A stretch of DNA of 55,332 nt from Bifidobacterium breve (GTDB lineage Bacteria > Actinomycetota > Actinomycetes > Nanopelagicales > Nanopelagicaceae). The position numbers were made by a program, and so were the translations under genes. Positions 16,447 to 26,064 of this stretch are shown here, piece after piece (positions within the stretch are counted from its first letter, which is position 1; each line of letters starts with the position of its first letter). The DNA lies in the NCBI GenBank assembly GCA_945881945.1, contig CAMCVO010000009.1, forward strand, positions 1-55,332, given 5' to 3'. The notes below the pieces were generated by a model, which was given only the letters and a program-made list of their open reading frames with translations, did no database searches and was not told where the DNA came from.

Positions 16447-18341
16447 GATCTGACCCCCGCGTTATTTGGTAACTCTTCTTTGCTTAAATACTTCTCTAGC
16501 TCATCAATATCAAATAAATCAAATAATTCATTTGGCATCTTAGGTAGTTTTTGTTGTTTAACTACTACCTCTTTGCCATTAAAGGAGGAGATGTTATTTT
16601 GCGAGCGCCACTTAGGATCCATTACTGGGAAGTCATCTCTAGTATGTCCACCACGAGATTCCTCCCTCACAATCGCAGATTTTGCGGTGCTCTCTGCCAC
16701 TAGCAACATATTGTCTAGATCAAATGAAAGGTGAAATCCTGGATTAAATAATCTATCCCCACTTACTGCAACATTTTCAATACGTTTTCTAATTGCTGCA
16801 ATCTTTTCAATCGCATCCTGTAATTCACTTTTGGTTCTAATAATGCCAACTAGGTTATGAGTTATCTCTTGTAACTCTTGGTGAAGGGTGTATGGGTTCT
16901 CTCCGCCAGTACGTTTAAAAGGGGCTGCAATTCTTTCAGCTGCATCTTTGATCGATGCATCAGAGACTTTTACAGATTGGCAACCCTTTACATACTCAAC
17001 AGCGCCTGCTCCGGCACGTCTGCCAAAAACCAAAAGATCAGAGAGTGAGTTACCGCCTAATCGATTTGACCCATGCATGCCACCTGCAACCTCACCTGCT
17101 GCATATAGCCCTGGAACTCCAATAGCGGCTGCAGTATCCGGATCTACCTCAACTCCACCCATTACATAATGACAGGTTGGTCCAACCTCCATTGGCTCCT
17201 TTGTAATATCAACACCAGCTAATTCATAAAACTGATGCCACATCGATGGCAATCGCTTTTTAATTACCTCAGCTGGAATTCGTTTTGAAACATCAAGGAA
17301 TACACCACCATGTGGTGAGCCACGTCCGGCCTTCACCTCAGCATTAATAGCTCTAGCAACCTCATCACGTGGTAGTAACTCTGGGGGACGGCGATTATTA
17401 TCTTGATCTAAGTACCAACGATCTGCCTCTGCCTCATTATCGGCATACTTATCTTTAAATACATCTGGAATGTATTTAAACATAAATCGCTCACCAGTTG
17501 TGTTGGTTAAAACACCACCCTCACCGCGTACTGATTCAGTTACTAAAATTCCACGTACTGATGGAGGCCAAACCATTCCAGTTGGATGAAATTGTAAAAA
17601 CTCCATATCAACTAAGTTGCCGCCAGCTTTTAATGCCAGTGCGTGACCATCCCCAGTACCCTCCCAGGAGTTTGAGGTGATCTTAAATGTTTTTCCAACA
17701 CCACCTGTTGCAAGTATTACCGCTGGGGCCTCAAATAAAAGCTCATTGCCATTTTCACGCCGGTAACCATAAGCACCAGTTACTTTGCCACTCTCCTTTA
17801 AAACTTCAGTGATTGTTACTTCAGCAAAAACCTTTAAATAACTCTCAGCATCTCCATGCTCTTTCTTATCTTGTTGTTGCATGGCAACAATCTTTTGTTG
17901 CATGGTTCTAATCAACTCAAGACCGGTGCGATCGCCAACGTGGGCAAGACGTGGGTATTCATGTCCACCAAAGTTTCGTTGTGAAATCTTTCCCTCACCA
18001 GTGCGATCAAAAAGGGCGCCCCAAAGTTCAAGCTCCCAAACTCGGTCTGGTGCTTCTTTGGCATGAAGCTCAGCCATTCGATAATGATTTAAAAATTTTC
18101 CACCACGCATAGTGTCTCTAAAGTGAACCTGCCAGCCATCTTTATCATTGACATTTCCCATTGAGGCTGCAATTCCACCCTCTGCCATAACGGTGTGGGC
18201 TTTGCCAAATAATGATTTACAAATAATTGCTACCCGAAGTCCTGCCTCGCGAGCCTCTACCGCCGCACGTAAACCGGCACCACCAGCGCCAATTACCAAA
18301 ACATCATAATTGTGTCGCTCCATTGGGATCTTCTCGCTCAT
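16443..18341 (-). CDS. sdhA: Succinate dehydrogenase flavoprotein subunit
   Basis: 632 residues. It oxidises succinate to fumarate. The N-terminal FAD dinucleotide fold is VIGAGGAGLRAAVEA. The segment KAHTVMAEGGIAASMG carries the His expected to bind FAD covalently. The HPTG motif (LQFHPTGMVWP) and the catalytic-region RGEGGVL and GSNRLGGNSL are present. An AAAGGGG ribosome-binding site lies about nine bases before the ATG. It follows sdhC by 15 bases. Confidence 0.97.
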   Translation of the reverse strand: MSEKIPMERHNYDVLVIGAGGAGLRAAVEAREAGLRVAIICKSLFGKAHTVMAEGGIAASMGNVNDKDGWQVHFRDTMRGGKFLNHYRMAELHAKEAPDRVWELELWGALFDRTGEGKISQRNFGGHEYPRLAHVGDRTGLELIRTMQQKIVAMQQQDKKEHGDAESYLKVFAEVTITEVLKESGKVTGAYGYRRENGNELLFEAPAVILATGGVGKTFKITSNSWEGTGDGHALALKAGGNLVDMEFLQFHPTGMVWPPSVRGILVTESVRGEGGVLTNTTGERFMFKYIPDVFKDKYADNEAEADRWYLDQDNNRRPPELLPRDEVARAINAEVKAGRGSPHGGVFLDVSKRIPAEVIKKRLPSMWHQFYELAGVDITKEPMEVGPTCHYVMGGVEVDPDTAAAIGVPGLYAAGEVAGGMHGSNRLGGNSLSDLLVFGRRAGAGAVEYVKGCQSVKVSDASIKDAAERIAAPFKRTGGENPYTLHQELQEITHNLVGIIRTKSELQDAIEKIAAIRKRIENVAVSGDRLFNPGFHLSFDLDNMLLVAESTAKSAIVREESRGGHTRDDFPVMDPKWRSQNNISSFNGKEVVVKQQKLPKMPNELFDLFDIDELEKYLSKEELPNNAGVRS

Positions 18342-18356
18342 TATCTATCGCCCCTT

Positions 18357-19199
18357 TTAAAAGAAGTAGAAATTGGTAATGGCCCCACTTGCGACCTGGC
18401 GGACGTAGAGATCAGTTAATGCAACACCAAATAATGAGACCCAAGCAAAATTTGGATGGTAGTGGTTTAACTTGGAAACTATTGTCCATGCTTTATATCT
18501 AATTGGATGTTTTGAGAATGTTTTTAATCGCCCACCTAATGTATGACGGCAGGTATGACATGAAGCTGAATAAAGCCAGAGCAGAGTTGCATTAGCTAGA
18601 AGAACTAAGGTGCCAACACTCATATGTCCCCATTCACCCTCCTCATTTTTAAAGGCGATGATTGCGTCATAGGTCAAAATTATGTTAAGTACTAAACCTG
18701 CATAGAAAAACCAACGATGGCCGTTTTGTAATATTAAAGGCGCTCTAGTTTCACCTGTGTACTTTTTATGAGGTTCTGCTACAGCACAGGCAGGTGGTGA
18801 CATCCAAAAGGAGCGGTAGTAGGCCTTACGGTAGTAGTAACAGGTCATTCTAAAACCTAATGGAAAGATTAAAATAAATAATGCTGGTGAAATCAATAGA
18901 CCAAACAATGTGATGGAACCTATTGGTGAGCCAAAGTGAGCAGCACCTTCGACGCAAACAGTTGATAAACATGGTGAATAAAATGGTGAGATTAAAGGTT
19001 CGGCAAAGTAATTTTTATTTTCAAAAGCTCTGAAGGTGGCATAAATAACAAATAAAATTAAAACTGTAAATGTAATTAATGGCTGTAGCCACCAACGATC
19101 AGTTCTTAAAGTTTTATCTGTTAGTAAGGCTCTGCCAGCGGAAAACACACCGGTCTCTTCAACTTTTGAATCTAGTAAGGCCATGGGCTTAGTTTGCAC
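18357..19199 (-). CDS. sdhC: Succinate dehydrogenase membrane anchor subunit (cytochrome b type)
   Basis: About 280 residues with roughly five membrane helices. This is a single long anchor subunit like the one in actinobacterial Sdh1-type complexes (Rv0249c type), rather than separate short SdhC and SdhD. Several conserved His are candidate haem ligands (for example in GHRWFFY, SCHTCRHTL, LNHYHPNF). The longest frame starts at TTG 19214, but a TAGCGT -10 sequence overlaps that codon (19214-19219), which argues against it. GTG 19199 or ATG 19184 are better candidates; I used 19199 with modest confidence. It is the first gene of the sdhCAB transcript. Confidence 0.88.
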   Translation of the reverse strand: MQTKPMALLDSKVEETGVFSAGRALLTDKTLRTDRWWLQPLITFTVLILFVIYATFRAFENKNYFAEPLISPFYSPCLSTVCVEGAAHFGSPIGSITLFGLLISPALFILIFPLGFRMTCYYYRKAYYRSFWMSPPACAVAEPHKKYTGETRAPLILQNGHRWFFYAGLVLNIILTYDAIIAFKNEEGEWGHMSVGTLVLLANATLLWLYSASCHTCRHTLGGRLKTFSKHPIRYKAWTIVSKLNHYHPNFAWVSLFGVALTDLYVRQVASGAITNFYFF

Positions 19200-19270
19200 T
19201 TGCTGCTTGTTCAACGCTAGGTGAGAGTGCGCTGAATGGATATGAAATCAACCACAAAATTAATTAAATC

Positions 19271-19356
19271 TGGCGGAGGGCGTGGGATTTGAACCCACGA
19301 AGGTTTCCCTTGCCGGTTTTCAAGACCGGTGCACTCGGCCACTATGCGAGCCCTCC
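19271..19356 (-). tRNA. tRNA-Ser(TGA)
   Basis: Acceptor stem GGAGGGC/GCCCTCC, discriminator G and an encoded CCA (19273-19271). The anticodon loop CTTGAAA gives TGA. A long variable arm is present. It reads UCA and probably UCG/UCU. It lies 49 bases upstream of the stop codon of the HAD gene, which belongs to the serS transcript. Confidence 0.96.
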
Positions 19357-19405
19357 GTGGGCAAACTTACCTGCAATAGCGGTGGTGCCAAAATTTAGGA
19401 GTTTC

Positions 19406-20239
19406 TTATTCGGGAAGGGATAGTAATTGCTCAATCACCTTTGCCACGCCATCTTCTTGATGTGCATCGGTTTGAAATTTTGCATACTTCATTACATCAG
19501 GGTGGCCATCTTCCATCGCCCATGACCTACCGGCCCAAGAGAGCATAGAAAAATCATTTGGGTTATCACCAAATGTCACACAATCATCAGCAGTTAATCC
19601 ATGCCGGTCTGCCATCTTTGCCAAGGTTGCACCCTTACTTACACCAAATGCTGAGATTTCTAGTAATGAATCAGTTGAATTGGAGTGAGTTACAGTTGCA
19701 ATTCCATCAAGAACATTGTTCGCCATTAACAACATTTCATCTGATGAAAATTCACCATTAATGCAGCGAGCTAGTATTTTTAAGGCGGGGGAAGTAATTA
19801 TCTCTTCAATCTTTTCTACCCCTAGATTCTCAGCGCCAACATCCCACCGTGGGACATACTTTTTTTCACGATGAAACTGCTGATTGACCTCAACTGCAAA
19901 TGTAACTGACGGTATCGCTTTTCGTACTCGCTCAACAGTCTCTAGTTGTGCTTGAACTGAAAATAGCCACTCCTCCAAAATTTGCTCATTAATAAAGTCA
20001 TACAACATAGCCCCGTTGCCACAAATACCTAGACCAAAATTGAAGTTCTCTTTTATTTCTTTCATCCACCTAATTGGTCGGCCGGTAACAAAATAAATAT
20101 GAATTCCAGCAGCATGCGCTGCGGCAAAAGCAATCTTGGTTCGCTCTGAGATAAAGCCATAATTTGCAACTATGGTGCCATCTAAATCTGTACCAATTAA
20201 TTTGGGACGTTTACCGGTAACTTTTTTTAACTCGCTCAC
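19406..20239 (-). CDS. Cof-type HAD-superfamily phosphatase
   Basis: 277 residues. HAD motif I is GTDLDGTI, with the nucleophile and acid Asp. The lysine lies in the [15 protein letters not shown] stretch, and motif IV is [12 protein letters not shown]. The Cof subfamily has a large cap domain and hydrolyses sugar phosphates, FMN or similar metabolites; the substrate is not evident. The GTG start overlaps the serS stop as GTGA, so expression is coupled to serS. Confidence 0.86.
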   Translation of the reverse strand: MSELKKVTGKRPKLIGTDLDGTIVANYGFISERTKIAFAAAHAAGIHIYFVTGRPIRWMKEIKENFNFGLGICGNGAMLYDFINEQILEEWLFSVQAQLETVERVRKAIPSVTFAVEVNQQFHREKKYVPRWDVGAENLGVEKIEEIITSPALKILARCINGEFSSDEMLLMANNVLDGIATVTHSNSTDSLLEISAFGVSKGATLAKMADRHGLTADDCVTFGDNPNDFSMLSWAGRSWAMEDGHPDVMKYAKFQTDAHQEDGVAKVIEQLLSLPE

Positions 20240-21498
20240 GCGCTGACCAAAGTATCCATCCCAAGAAATGGAATTAAAGCCTTTGGTACTTTAACGCTGC
20301 CATCTTTTTGCTGGTGATTTTCTAAAATCGCAACAATTGTTCTAGGAACTGCCACTAATGTGCCGTTCAAGGTGGCCACTGGCTTTGTGCCTTTTTCTTC
20401 TTTGTATCTAATGTTTAACCGTCGTGCTTGAAACTGGGTGCAGTTTGAGGTGCTGGTGACCTCACGGTAGGCCCCTTGGGTTGGAATCCAAGCTTCAATA
20501 TCAAATTTTCTTACCGCACTTGCTCCCAAGTCAGCACTTGCCACATCAATAACACGGTATGCAATCTCTAGAGAATTAAAAAATTCCTTTTCCCAAGCTA
20601 GTAATTTCTTATGCTCTTCTTGGGCATCCTCTGGCTTACAAAATGTGAACATTTCAACCTTTTCAAATTGGTGCACTCGAATAATGCCTCGAGTATCTTT
20701 ACCGTAACTGCCTGCCTCTCTTCTAAAACATGGTGAATAGCCAGCGTATCTAATTGGTAGATTATCTAAAATTTCATCCATATGAAAAGCTGCAAGCGGT
20801 ACCTCTGAGGTGCCGACTAAGTAAAGATCATCTTCCTTTAAATAGTAGACATTCTCAGCAGCTTGTCCCAAAAACCCAGTTCCCTCCATTGCAGCCGGCT
20901 TTACCAATACTGGTGGAATCATTGGAATAAAACCTGCTTTAACTGCAGATGAGATCGCATAATTAACTAATGCAAGTTCAAGTAGTGCGCCAACACCAGT
21001 CAGGTAGTAGGAACGTGCGCCTGCCACCTTTGCGCCTCGTTCAGTATCAATTGCTTTAATAATTTTACCAATCTCAACATGATCCTTAGGTTCAAATCCC
21101 TCAGCCTTAAAGTCACGTGGTGTGCCAACAGTTTCAATAACTTTAAAATCAGCCTCACCACCAATTGGTGCTGCTGGGTCAATTAGGTTTGCAATTAAAA
21201 GCGCTATCTTGTTAACCCGTTCCTCAGCCTCTGCCCGCTTGCTATCTGCTGCCTTTACTGATGTTGCAAGTTTTTTTGCATTTTCAAGAAGTGCATTTTT
21301 CTCATCCGGTTTAGCAGAACCAACCGCTTTTGATAATATATTTTGTTCTGCACGCAAAGATTCAAACTCAACAATGGCCTCTCGGCGTTCATCATCTGCC
21401 TTTATTAATTGATCAACCACAGCCGGATCTTCACCCCGTACTTTTTGAGAGTTTCTGAAAAGATCAGGGTTTTCTCTTAACGCCTTTAAATCGATCAT
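20236..21498 (-). CDS. serS: Seryl-tRNA synthetase
   Basis: 420 residues. An N-terminal antiparallel coiled coil (residues ~30-100), which contacts the long variable arm of tRNA-Ser, is followed by the class II catalytic core. Motif 2 is [16 protein letters not shown] and motif 3 is [24 protein letters not shown] -10 lies eight bases before the ATG, so the mRNA leader is only one or two bases. tRNA-Ser(TGA) lies just past the next gene, and two more serine tRNAs are in the window. Confidence 0.97.
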   Translation of the reverse strand: MIDLKALRENPDLFRNSQKVRGEDPAVVDQLIKADDERREAIVEFESLRAEQNILSKAVGSAKPDEKNALLENAKKLATSVKAADSKRAEAEERVNKIALLIANLIDPAAPIGGEADFKVIETVGTPRDFKAEGFEPKDHVEIGKIIKAIDTERGAKVAGARSYYLTGVGALLELALVNYAISSAVKAGFIPMIPPVLVKPAAMEGTGFLGQAAENVYYLKEDDLYLVGTSEVPLAAFHMDEILDNLPIRYAGYSPCFRREAGSYGKDTRGIIRVHQFEKVEMFTFCKPEDAQEEHKKLLAWEKEFFNSLEIAYRVIDVASADLGASAVRKFDIEAWIPTQGAYREVTSTSNCTQFQARRLNIRYKEEKGTKPVATLNGTLVAVPRTIVAILENHQQKDGSVKVPKALIPFLGMDTLVSA

Positions 21499-21516
21499 AT
21501 GAAAGTAGCCTACCGA

Positions 21517-22347
21517 TTACCTTGCTTGAGGATAGGAACCTAGAAAACGAATATCCTCACAAATTTGTTTTAAGCCAGCCACTGCAGCACTTATTGGCTC
21601 ATCATCAATATGGCCAAGGGCATCAATAATGAAGTGGTAATGGCCCAAGCCACTACCGGTTGGCCTACTTTGAATAAATGTTAAGTTCACCTGGTGTTTT
21701 GCAAACTCATTTAATATCTCAAGAAGTGCACCGGCATGATCAATTCCAATAAACACCACAAGTGAGCTGCGGTCCTTACCAGTTGCACCTATTTGCCTAC
21801 CTGGTTTTTCCACCACAACAAACCTAGTTACCGCTGCCTGGTTATCGCCAATGTTTTCGGTAATGATCTTTAAATTATAATTTTTAGCCGCATTAGTGCC
21901 AGCAATTGCTGCTTGGTAATCTCCCTTACTCAATCCTTTTGCTGCAGCTGCTGTTGATGATGTCTCAATTATCTGAGCAGTTGGATAATTTTTAGCGATA
22001 AAATTTCGACATTGAGCCTCAGCATGTGGATGAGTGGCAATTGATTTAATACTTTTTGGATCAATGTTTGGCAAAGTAAGTAATGCAAATGAAACAGGCA
22101 GTGTTACCTCTTGGGTAATTACTAGAGGTTGACCAATTGCTAACTCATCTAATGTTCTAGCAACTACACCCTCTACAGAGTTTTCAATTGGCACCAGTGC
22201 TTTTTGGCAATCACCATTTCGTACTGCATCTAGTGCTGCTGTTACGTTGGCATATGCAATTAACTCATCACCACTTGTGGCAATTTTTTGCAATGCAGCT
22301 TCAGTGAAGGTACCAGCTGGCCCAAGATAGCCATACTTAATTGACAT
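21517..22347 (-). CDS. pheA: Prephenate dehydratase
   Basis: 276 residues. It converts prephenate to phenylpyruvate in phenylalanine biosynthesis. The periplasmic-binding-like catalytic domain begins YGYLGPAGTFTEAAL and includes the IENSVEGVV active-site segment. A C-terminal ACT domain (from about residue 195, SSLVVFIGIDHAGALLEIL) should give feedback control by phenylalanine (ESRP-like motif IQSRPTG). A TACCCT -10 six bases before the ATG lies in the last codons of the GDPD gene, so pheA probably has its own leaderless promoter. Confidence 0.95.
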   Translation of the reverse strand: MSIKYGYLGPAGTFTEAALQKIATSGDELIAYANVTAALDAVRNGDCQKALVPIENSVEGVVARTLDELAIGQPLVITQEVTLPVSFALLTLPNIDPKSIKSIATHPHAEAQCRNFIAKNYPTAQIIETSSTAAAAKGLSKGDYQAAIAGTNAAKNYNLKIITENIGDNQAAVTRFVVVEKPGRQIGATGKDRSSLVVFIGIDHAGALLEILNEFAKHQVNLTFIQSRPTGSGLGHYHFIIDALGHIDDEPISAAVAGLKQICEDIRFLGSYPQAR

Positions 22348-22350
22348 GGG

Positions 22351-23037
22351 TTAAGGGTAGCCGAGGATCTTTCGTGCTCGTGCCGGATAATCAGTTATTA
22401 CAGCTTGCACACCTAAATCCTGGCAAAGTTTCAAATCATCCTCATCATTTACTGTCCAAACCAACACTTGTTTGCCCCGCTGGTGCTGAGTCACTACAAA
22501 TGAGTGATCTGATTTGATTATTGCAATGTTTGCAGCAACTATTTTAGTTGGATTAACTCTTGCAAGAATCTTTCTACTAAGTAAATAACCGCTTTGATAA
22601 CCGCTTTTTTTATTTCGTAATGTTGCAAGGTAGGAGAAGGAGATCAGAAATACTTGTATGCCACTTTTCTCAATCTGTTTCATCTTAGTTGCAAGCAATT
22701 TATGGATCTGTTTTTCAATCTCACCGCCTGATGGAACTGGGTGTTTTGATTCAATTAGTAAATCCTTTTGATTTAAAATAGCAAGATCTAGTAATTGATC
22801 TAATCTAAAGGGATTGATGCTTTGCCTTAACTCGGCGTAATCCTTATCCGCTACTTTAAAATCTAATTTTGAGAGCCGCTTAGCATTGCTATCGTGGTAG
22901 CAAATGATCTGCTTGTCCTTTGTTAACCTAACATCACACTCAAAGCCATCTGCGCCTTGCTCAACAGCTGCTAAGTAAGCCGCTTCTGAGCCTTCAGTAA
23001 ATTCACCAGATGCACCACGGTGGGCATAGATTCGCAT
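22351..23037 (-). CDS. Glycerophosphodiester phosphodiesterase family protein
   Basis: 228 residues, cytoplasmic. The GDPD barrel is marked by AHRGASGEFTEGS, GFECDVRLTKD and LLIESKHP, which hold the catalytic His and the metal-binding Glu/Asp residues. The end has the usual VWTVNDEDDL and ITDYP. It likely hydrolyses glycerophosphodiesters from lipid turnover. Three bases separate it from pheA. It is divergent from the PP2C gene across a short spacer. Confidence 0.9.
   Translation of the reverse strand: MRIYAHRGASGEFTEGSEAAYLAAVEQGADGFECDVRLTKDKQIICYHDSNAKRLSKLDFKVADKDYAELRQSINPFRLDQLLDLAILNQKDLLIESKHPVPSGGEIEKQIHKLLATKMKQIEKSGIQVFLISFSYLATLRNKKSGYQSGYLLSRKILARVNPTKIVAANIAIIKSDHSFVVTQHQRGKQVLVWTVNDEDDLKLCQDLGVQAVITDYPARARKILGYP
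22354..22359 (-). promoter_or_regulatory. -10 element of leaderless pheA promoter
   Basis: Minus-strand TACCCT, six bases, then ATG at 22347-22345. The hexamer is inside the last codons of the GDPD gene. Confidence 0.5.
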
Positions 23038-23088
23038 GAATTGCCCAGCCTTTCTTTTCTGAATCGATTATGTGGTGAGATTGGCTCT

Positions 23089-23865
23089 ATGAAATGGCAG
23101 TTTAACTCCTTTGCGCAAACAGATCTTGGTTTGGTGCGCGAGGGTAATGAGGATTCGGCTGTGAGTTGCGCAAATTTAATTGCTGTTGCCGATGGCATGG
23201 GTGGGCATGCTGGTGGCGAGGTTGCCTCTGCGATCGCCATTGATTCATTAATTAAATTAATACCACTACTTGCAGATGAAAGTATCGATCTTGATTCTCG
23301 GGAAGATTTATTTCTAAACATCACACATGAAATTGACCTAAAGATTTTAGATCAAAGTAAATCCCACCCTGAGTTATCTGGCATGGGAACCACCTTAACT
23401 GCGCTGAGTATTTTGAATAACAATGTTGAACTACTACATGTAGGAGATTCAAGATGTTATCGATTTCGTGATAACAAACTTCACCAATTAAGTTATGACC
23501 ACACTGTGATGCAGGAGTTATTAGATCAAGGCCGGCTTACCCCACAGGAGGTATTTGATCACCCACAGCGATCCTTACTTACTCAAGCTTTGATGGGAGA
23601 CTCAGGACTTGATCCAATTTTGCTCACCTTTGAAATTAAAAAAAGTGATTGCTTTTTATTGTGTAGTGATGGCCTAACCAATGTTTTATCTGATTATGAG
23701 ATCAGTAAAATCATCGAAGCAAATAAAGATGATCAAATCCCGCATGCTTTAATAAAAGAGGTCAGGTCAAAGGGGGCGCCAGATAACATCACAATTATTT
23801 GGAGTCAGGTAACCTCAGATAACCAGCCAGTTAAGATCATAAAATTCGGAGCAGCTAATGAATAA
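23089..23865 (+). CDS. PP2C-family Ser/Thr phosphatase (PstP-like, catalytic domain only)
   Basis: About 258 residues from the ATG at 23089. The metal-binding PP2C motifs are present: REGNEDS, ADGMGGHAGGE, HVGDSRCYRF, LLCSDGLTN and GAPDNITII. It should dephosphorylate substrates of the adjacent PknB-type kinase. Actinobacterial PstP normally continues into a transmembrane helix and an extracellular domain; both are missing here, so this is a soluble minimal version. A longer frame from 23020 would overlap the divergent GDPD gene and does not look like the family. The 3' end overlaps the kinase start by eight bases. Confidence 0.9.
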   Translation: MKWQFNSFAQTDLGLVREGNEDSAVSCANLIAVADGMGGHAGGEVASAIAIDSLIKLIPLLADESIDLDSREDLFLNITHEIDLKILDQSKSHPELSGMGTTLTALSILNNNVELLHVGDSRCYRFRDNKLHQLSYDHTVMQELLDQGRLTPQEVFDHPQRSLLTQALMGDSGLDPILLTFEIKKSDCFLLCSDGLTNVLSDYEISKIIEANKDDQIPHALIKEVRSKGAPDNITIIWSQVTSDNQPVKIIKFGAANE

Positions 23866-25402
23866 TCCTGTAAATCAGTTAGCCGCTGGCCGCTACTTAG
23901 TTGGTCAGATGATCGGTACTGGTGGCATGGCAGATGTTTATTTAGGAAAAGACACCAGACTAAACCGAGAGGTAGCGATAAAGGTTTTACGGCGGGATTT
24001 AGCAAAAGATCCAGCCTTTGTGGCTAGATTTAAAAAGGAGGCGTTAGCTGCTGGTGGATTAAGCCACCCAGGAATTGTGGCAGTTTATGACTCTGGTGAA
24101 GAGAATGATTCACCATATATTGTGATGGAGTTAATCTCTGGAATTACTCTGCGTCAGTTAATGTTAAATGGTGAAATCTTGCAGGTGAAATCACTTGAAA
24201 TTATCAAAGGAATTTTGCAAGCACTTGATTATTCGCACAGCAAAGGAATTGTGCATCGAGATATTAAGCCTGGAAACATCATGATTACTGACTCTGGTGA
24301 TATTAAGGTTATGGATTTTGGTATTGCTAGAGCAACCGATGATATTGGTGCAACAATGACTAGTACCTGGAATGTTGTAGGTACAGCCCAATATTTATCT
24401 CCTGAGCAGGCAACTGGTGAGATTGCCGATGGTAGAAGTGATCTTTATTCACTTGGTTGCGTGATGTATGAGTTATTGACTGGTAGACCACCATTTACCG
24501 GTGACACACCAGTTTCAGTTGCCTATCAACATGTATCTGCACCCATAACGCCAGCATCACAAATAAATCCAAACCTTGATACAAATATTGATCGGATGCT
24601 TGAGGTGGTTCTAGCTAAACAACCATCAAATAGATATCAAGATGCCAAGGCGATGCTGACAGATATAGAACATGTGATTAAAGGTGAACCTGTTACGACC
24701 AAGATTAAAAAGGTTATCCCACGGCGTAAATTAATCACCATCCTTGCTTTAGCGGTATCCCTGATCGCATTAATAAGTGGTGGTTACCTGGTTACTTCAC
24801 CAAATGGGGCAACAGTTAAAGTGCCAAATGTGGTTGGTTTAACTGAAGATGAAGCTAGAGCATTACTTAAAAGTTTTAATATAAATATTGAACGAGCACC
24901 TGATGCAAAAATTCCAATTAATCGAGTTGCATCGCAATTACCACTTGCAACTGCGGATGCAACAGCGGGAAGTAGTGTGACTCTAACTATCTCAGATGGA
25001 CCTGGGAACACCACTATTCCAGTTGGTTTAATTGGCTTATCCTTAGAGGAGGCCAGATATAGATTGTCCTCTGCCGGACTACTTATTTCCCAAACAATTG
25101 CAATTGATTCAGATCAAGCACCAGGTGTTGTGCTAAGTATCAATCCAGTTCCAGGAACCACAATTACTGCTGGTAGCGGTGTAGTACTTGAGATTGCAAG
25201 TGGAAGTGTGCAGGTGCCATCACTGGTTGGTTTAAATGAGATTGGCGCTAAGACTGTATTAACTCAAGCAGGCTTCCTCATCCGGGAGATAACTGCTTAT
25301 GATCCTAGTAAGGCACTTGGAGAAATTCTTGCTCAAGCTCCAGAGGCTGGTGCTACTAAGACAATTGGCAGCATTGTCACTATTACAATCAATAAGAATT
25401 AA
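23858..25402 (+). CDS. pknB: PASTA-domain Ser/Thr protein kinase (PknB type)
   Basis: 514 residues. The Hanks kinase domain has the G-loop GTGGMADVYLG (20-30), Lys42 in AIKVL, HRD at 133-135, DFG at 153-155 and a Thr/Ser-rich activation loop (TMTST, ~167-171). A single transmembrane helix spans ~291-312. Three extracellular PASTA repeats begin near residues 319, 385 and 451, each opening like VPNVVGL. It senses muropeptides or lipid II and controls cell-wall growth. Mycobacterial PknB has four PASTA repeats. It follows the phosphatase with an eight-base overlap. rodA, pbpA, pknA and FHA genes, usual neighbours, are absent. Confidence 0.95.
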   Translation: MNNPVNQLAAGRYLVGQMIGTGGMADVYLGKDTRLNREVAIKVLRRDLAKDPAFVARFKKEALAAGGLSHPGIVAVYDSGEENDSPYIVMELISGITLRQLMLNGEILQVKSLEIIKGILQALDYSHSKGIVHRDIKPGNIMITDSGDIKVMDFGIARATDDIGATMTSTWNVVGTAQYLSPEQATGEIADGRSDLYSLGCVMYELLTGRPPFTGDTPVSVAYQHVSAPITPASQINPNLDTNIDRMLEVVLAKQPSNRYQDAKAMLTDIEHVIKGEPVTTKIKKVIPRRKLITILALAVSLIALISGGYLVTSPNGATVKVPNVVGLTEDEARALLKSFNINIERAPDAKIPINRVASQLPLATADATAGSSVTLTISDGPGNTTIPVGLIGLSLEEARYRLSSAGLLISQTIAIDSDQAPGVVLSINPVPGTTITAGSGVVLEIASGSVQVPSLVGLNEIGAKTVLTQAGFLIREITAYDPSKALGEILAQAPEAGATKTIGSIVTITINKN

Positions 25403-26037
25403 ACTTTTATAACTACTGGAGACAACCCTTCAGATCTTGCGCGAGCGCCCTTATCACCACAGATCTGCAGCCAATTACCAATTATTTGATAACCATGTTC
25501 GGTTAGGACCGACTCTGGATGAAATTGAACACCACAAATTGCTAATGTTTTATGTTGTATTGCCATTACAACACCAGACTCGGTAGTACCTGTTACCTCA
25601 AGAGAATCTGGCAAACTCTCTCGTTCAACAGCAAGTGAGTGATAGCGAGTTGCAGTAAATGGGGAGGGGATATTTTCTAAAACTGATTTGCTTTGGTGAG
25701 TCACAAGTGAGGTTTTACCATGCAGTAATTCTGGTGCTCTGGAGACTGTTGCACCATAAGCCACCGCAATTGCTTGATGACCTAGGCATACGCCAAGGAG
25801 TGGAATCTTTTTATCGGCGCAGTACTTAACTAACTCAATACTTATGCCAGCAGACTCTGGCGTACCAGGGCCGGGTGAGATTAAGACGCCATCATATTTA
25901 TCTGCTTGGCTTACCTTTATTGAATTATTTCTAACCACCATGCACTCTGCCCCTAACTGCTGCAGATACTGAACTAGGTTAAAGACAAAGGAGTCATAAT
26001 TGTCGATAACTAGAATCTTGCGGGCTGTGGTGCTCAT
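25399..26037 (-). CDS. Glutamine amidotransferase, anthranilate/aminodeoxychorismate synthase component II
   Basis: 212 residues, class I glutamine amidotransferase. The nucleophile Cys84 is in GVCLGHQAI, the catalytic His-Glu in VQFHPES, and the oxyanion strand in SPGPGTP. It provides ammonia to a TrpE- or PabB-type partner, not in this window. Its place between pknB and crgA matches the gene named trpG/pabA at the same position in mycobacteria. The stop shares a TTAA with the convergent pknB stop. It is divergent from crgA with only 27 bases between start codons. Confidence 0.9.
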   Translation of the reverse strand: MSTTARKILVIDNYDSFVFNLVQYLQQLGAECMVVRNNSIKVSQADKYDGVLISPGPGTPESAGISIELVKYCADKKIPLLGVCLGHQAIAVAYGATVSRAPELLHGKTSLVTHQSKSVLENIPSPFTATRYHSLAVERESLPDSLEVTGTTESGVVMAIQHKTLAICGVQFHPESVLTEHGYQIIGNWLQICGDKGARARSEGLSPVVIKV

Positions 26038-26052
26038 CAGCCAATTGTGTAG

Positions 26053-26058
26053 TAATCT
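26053..26058 (+). promoter_or_regulatory. -10 element of leaderless crgA promoter
   Basis: TAATCT, six bases, then ATG at 26065. It is located in the 27-base divergent spacer shared with the amidotransferase gene. Confidence 0.55.
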
Positions 26059-26064
26059 GCGGCC

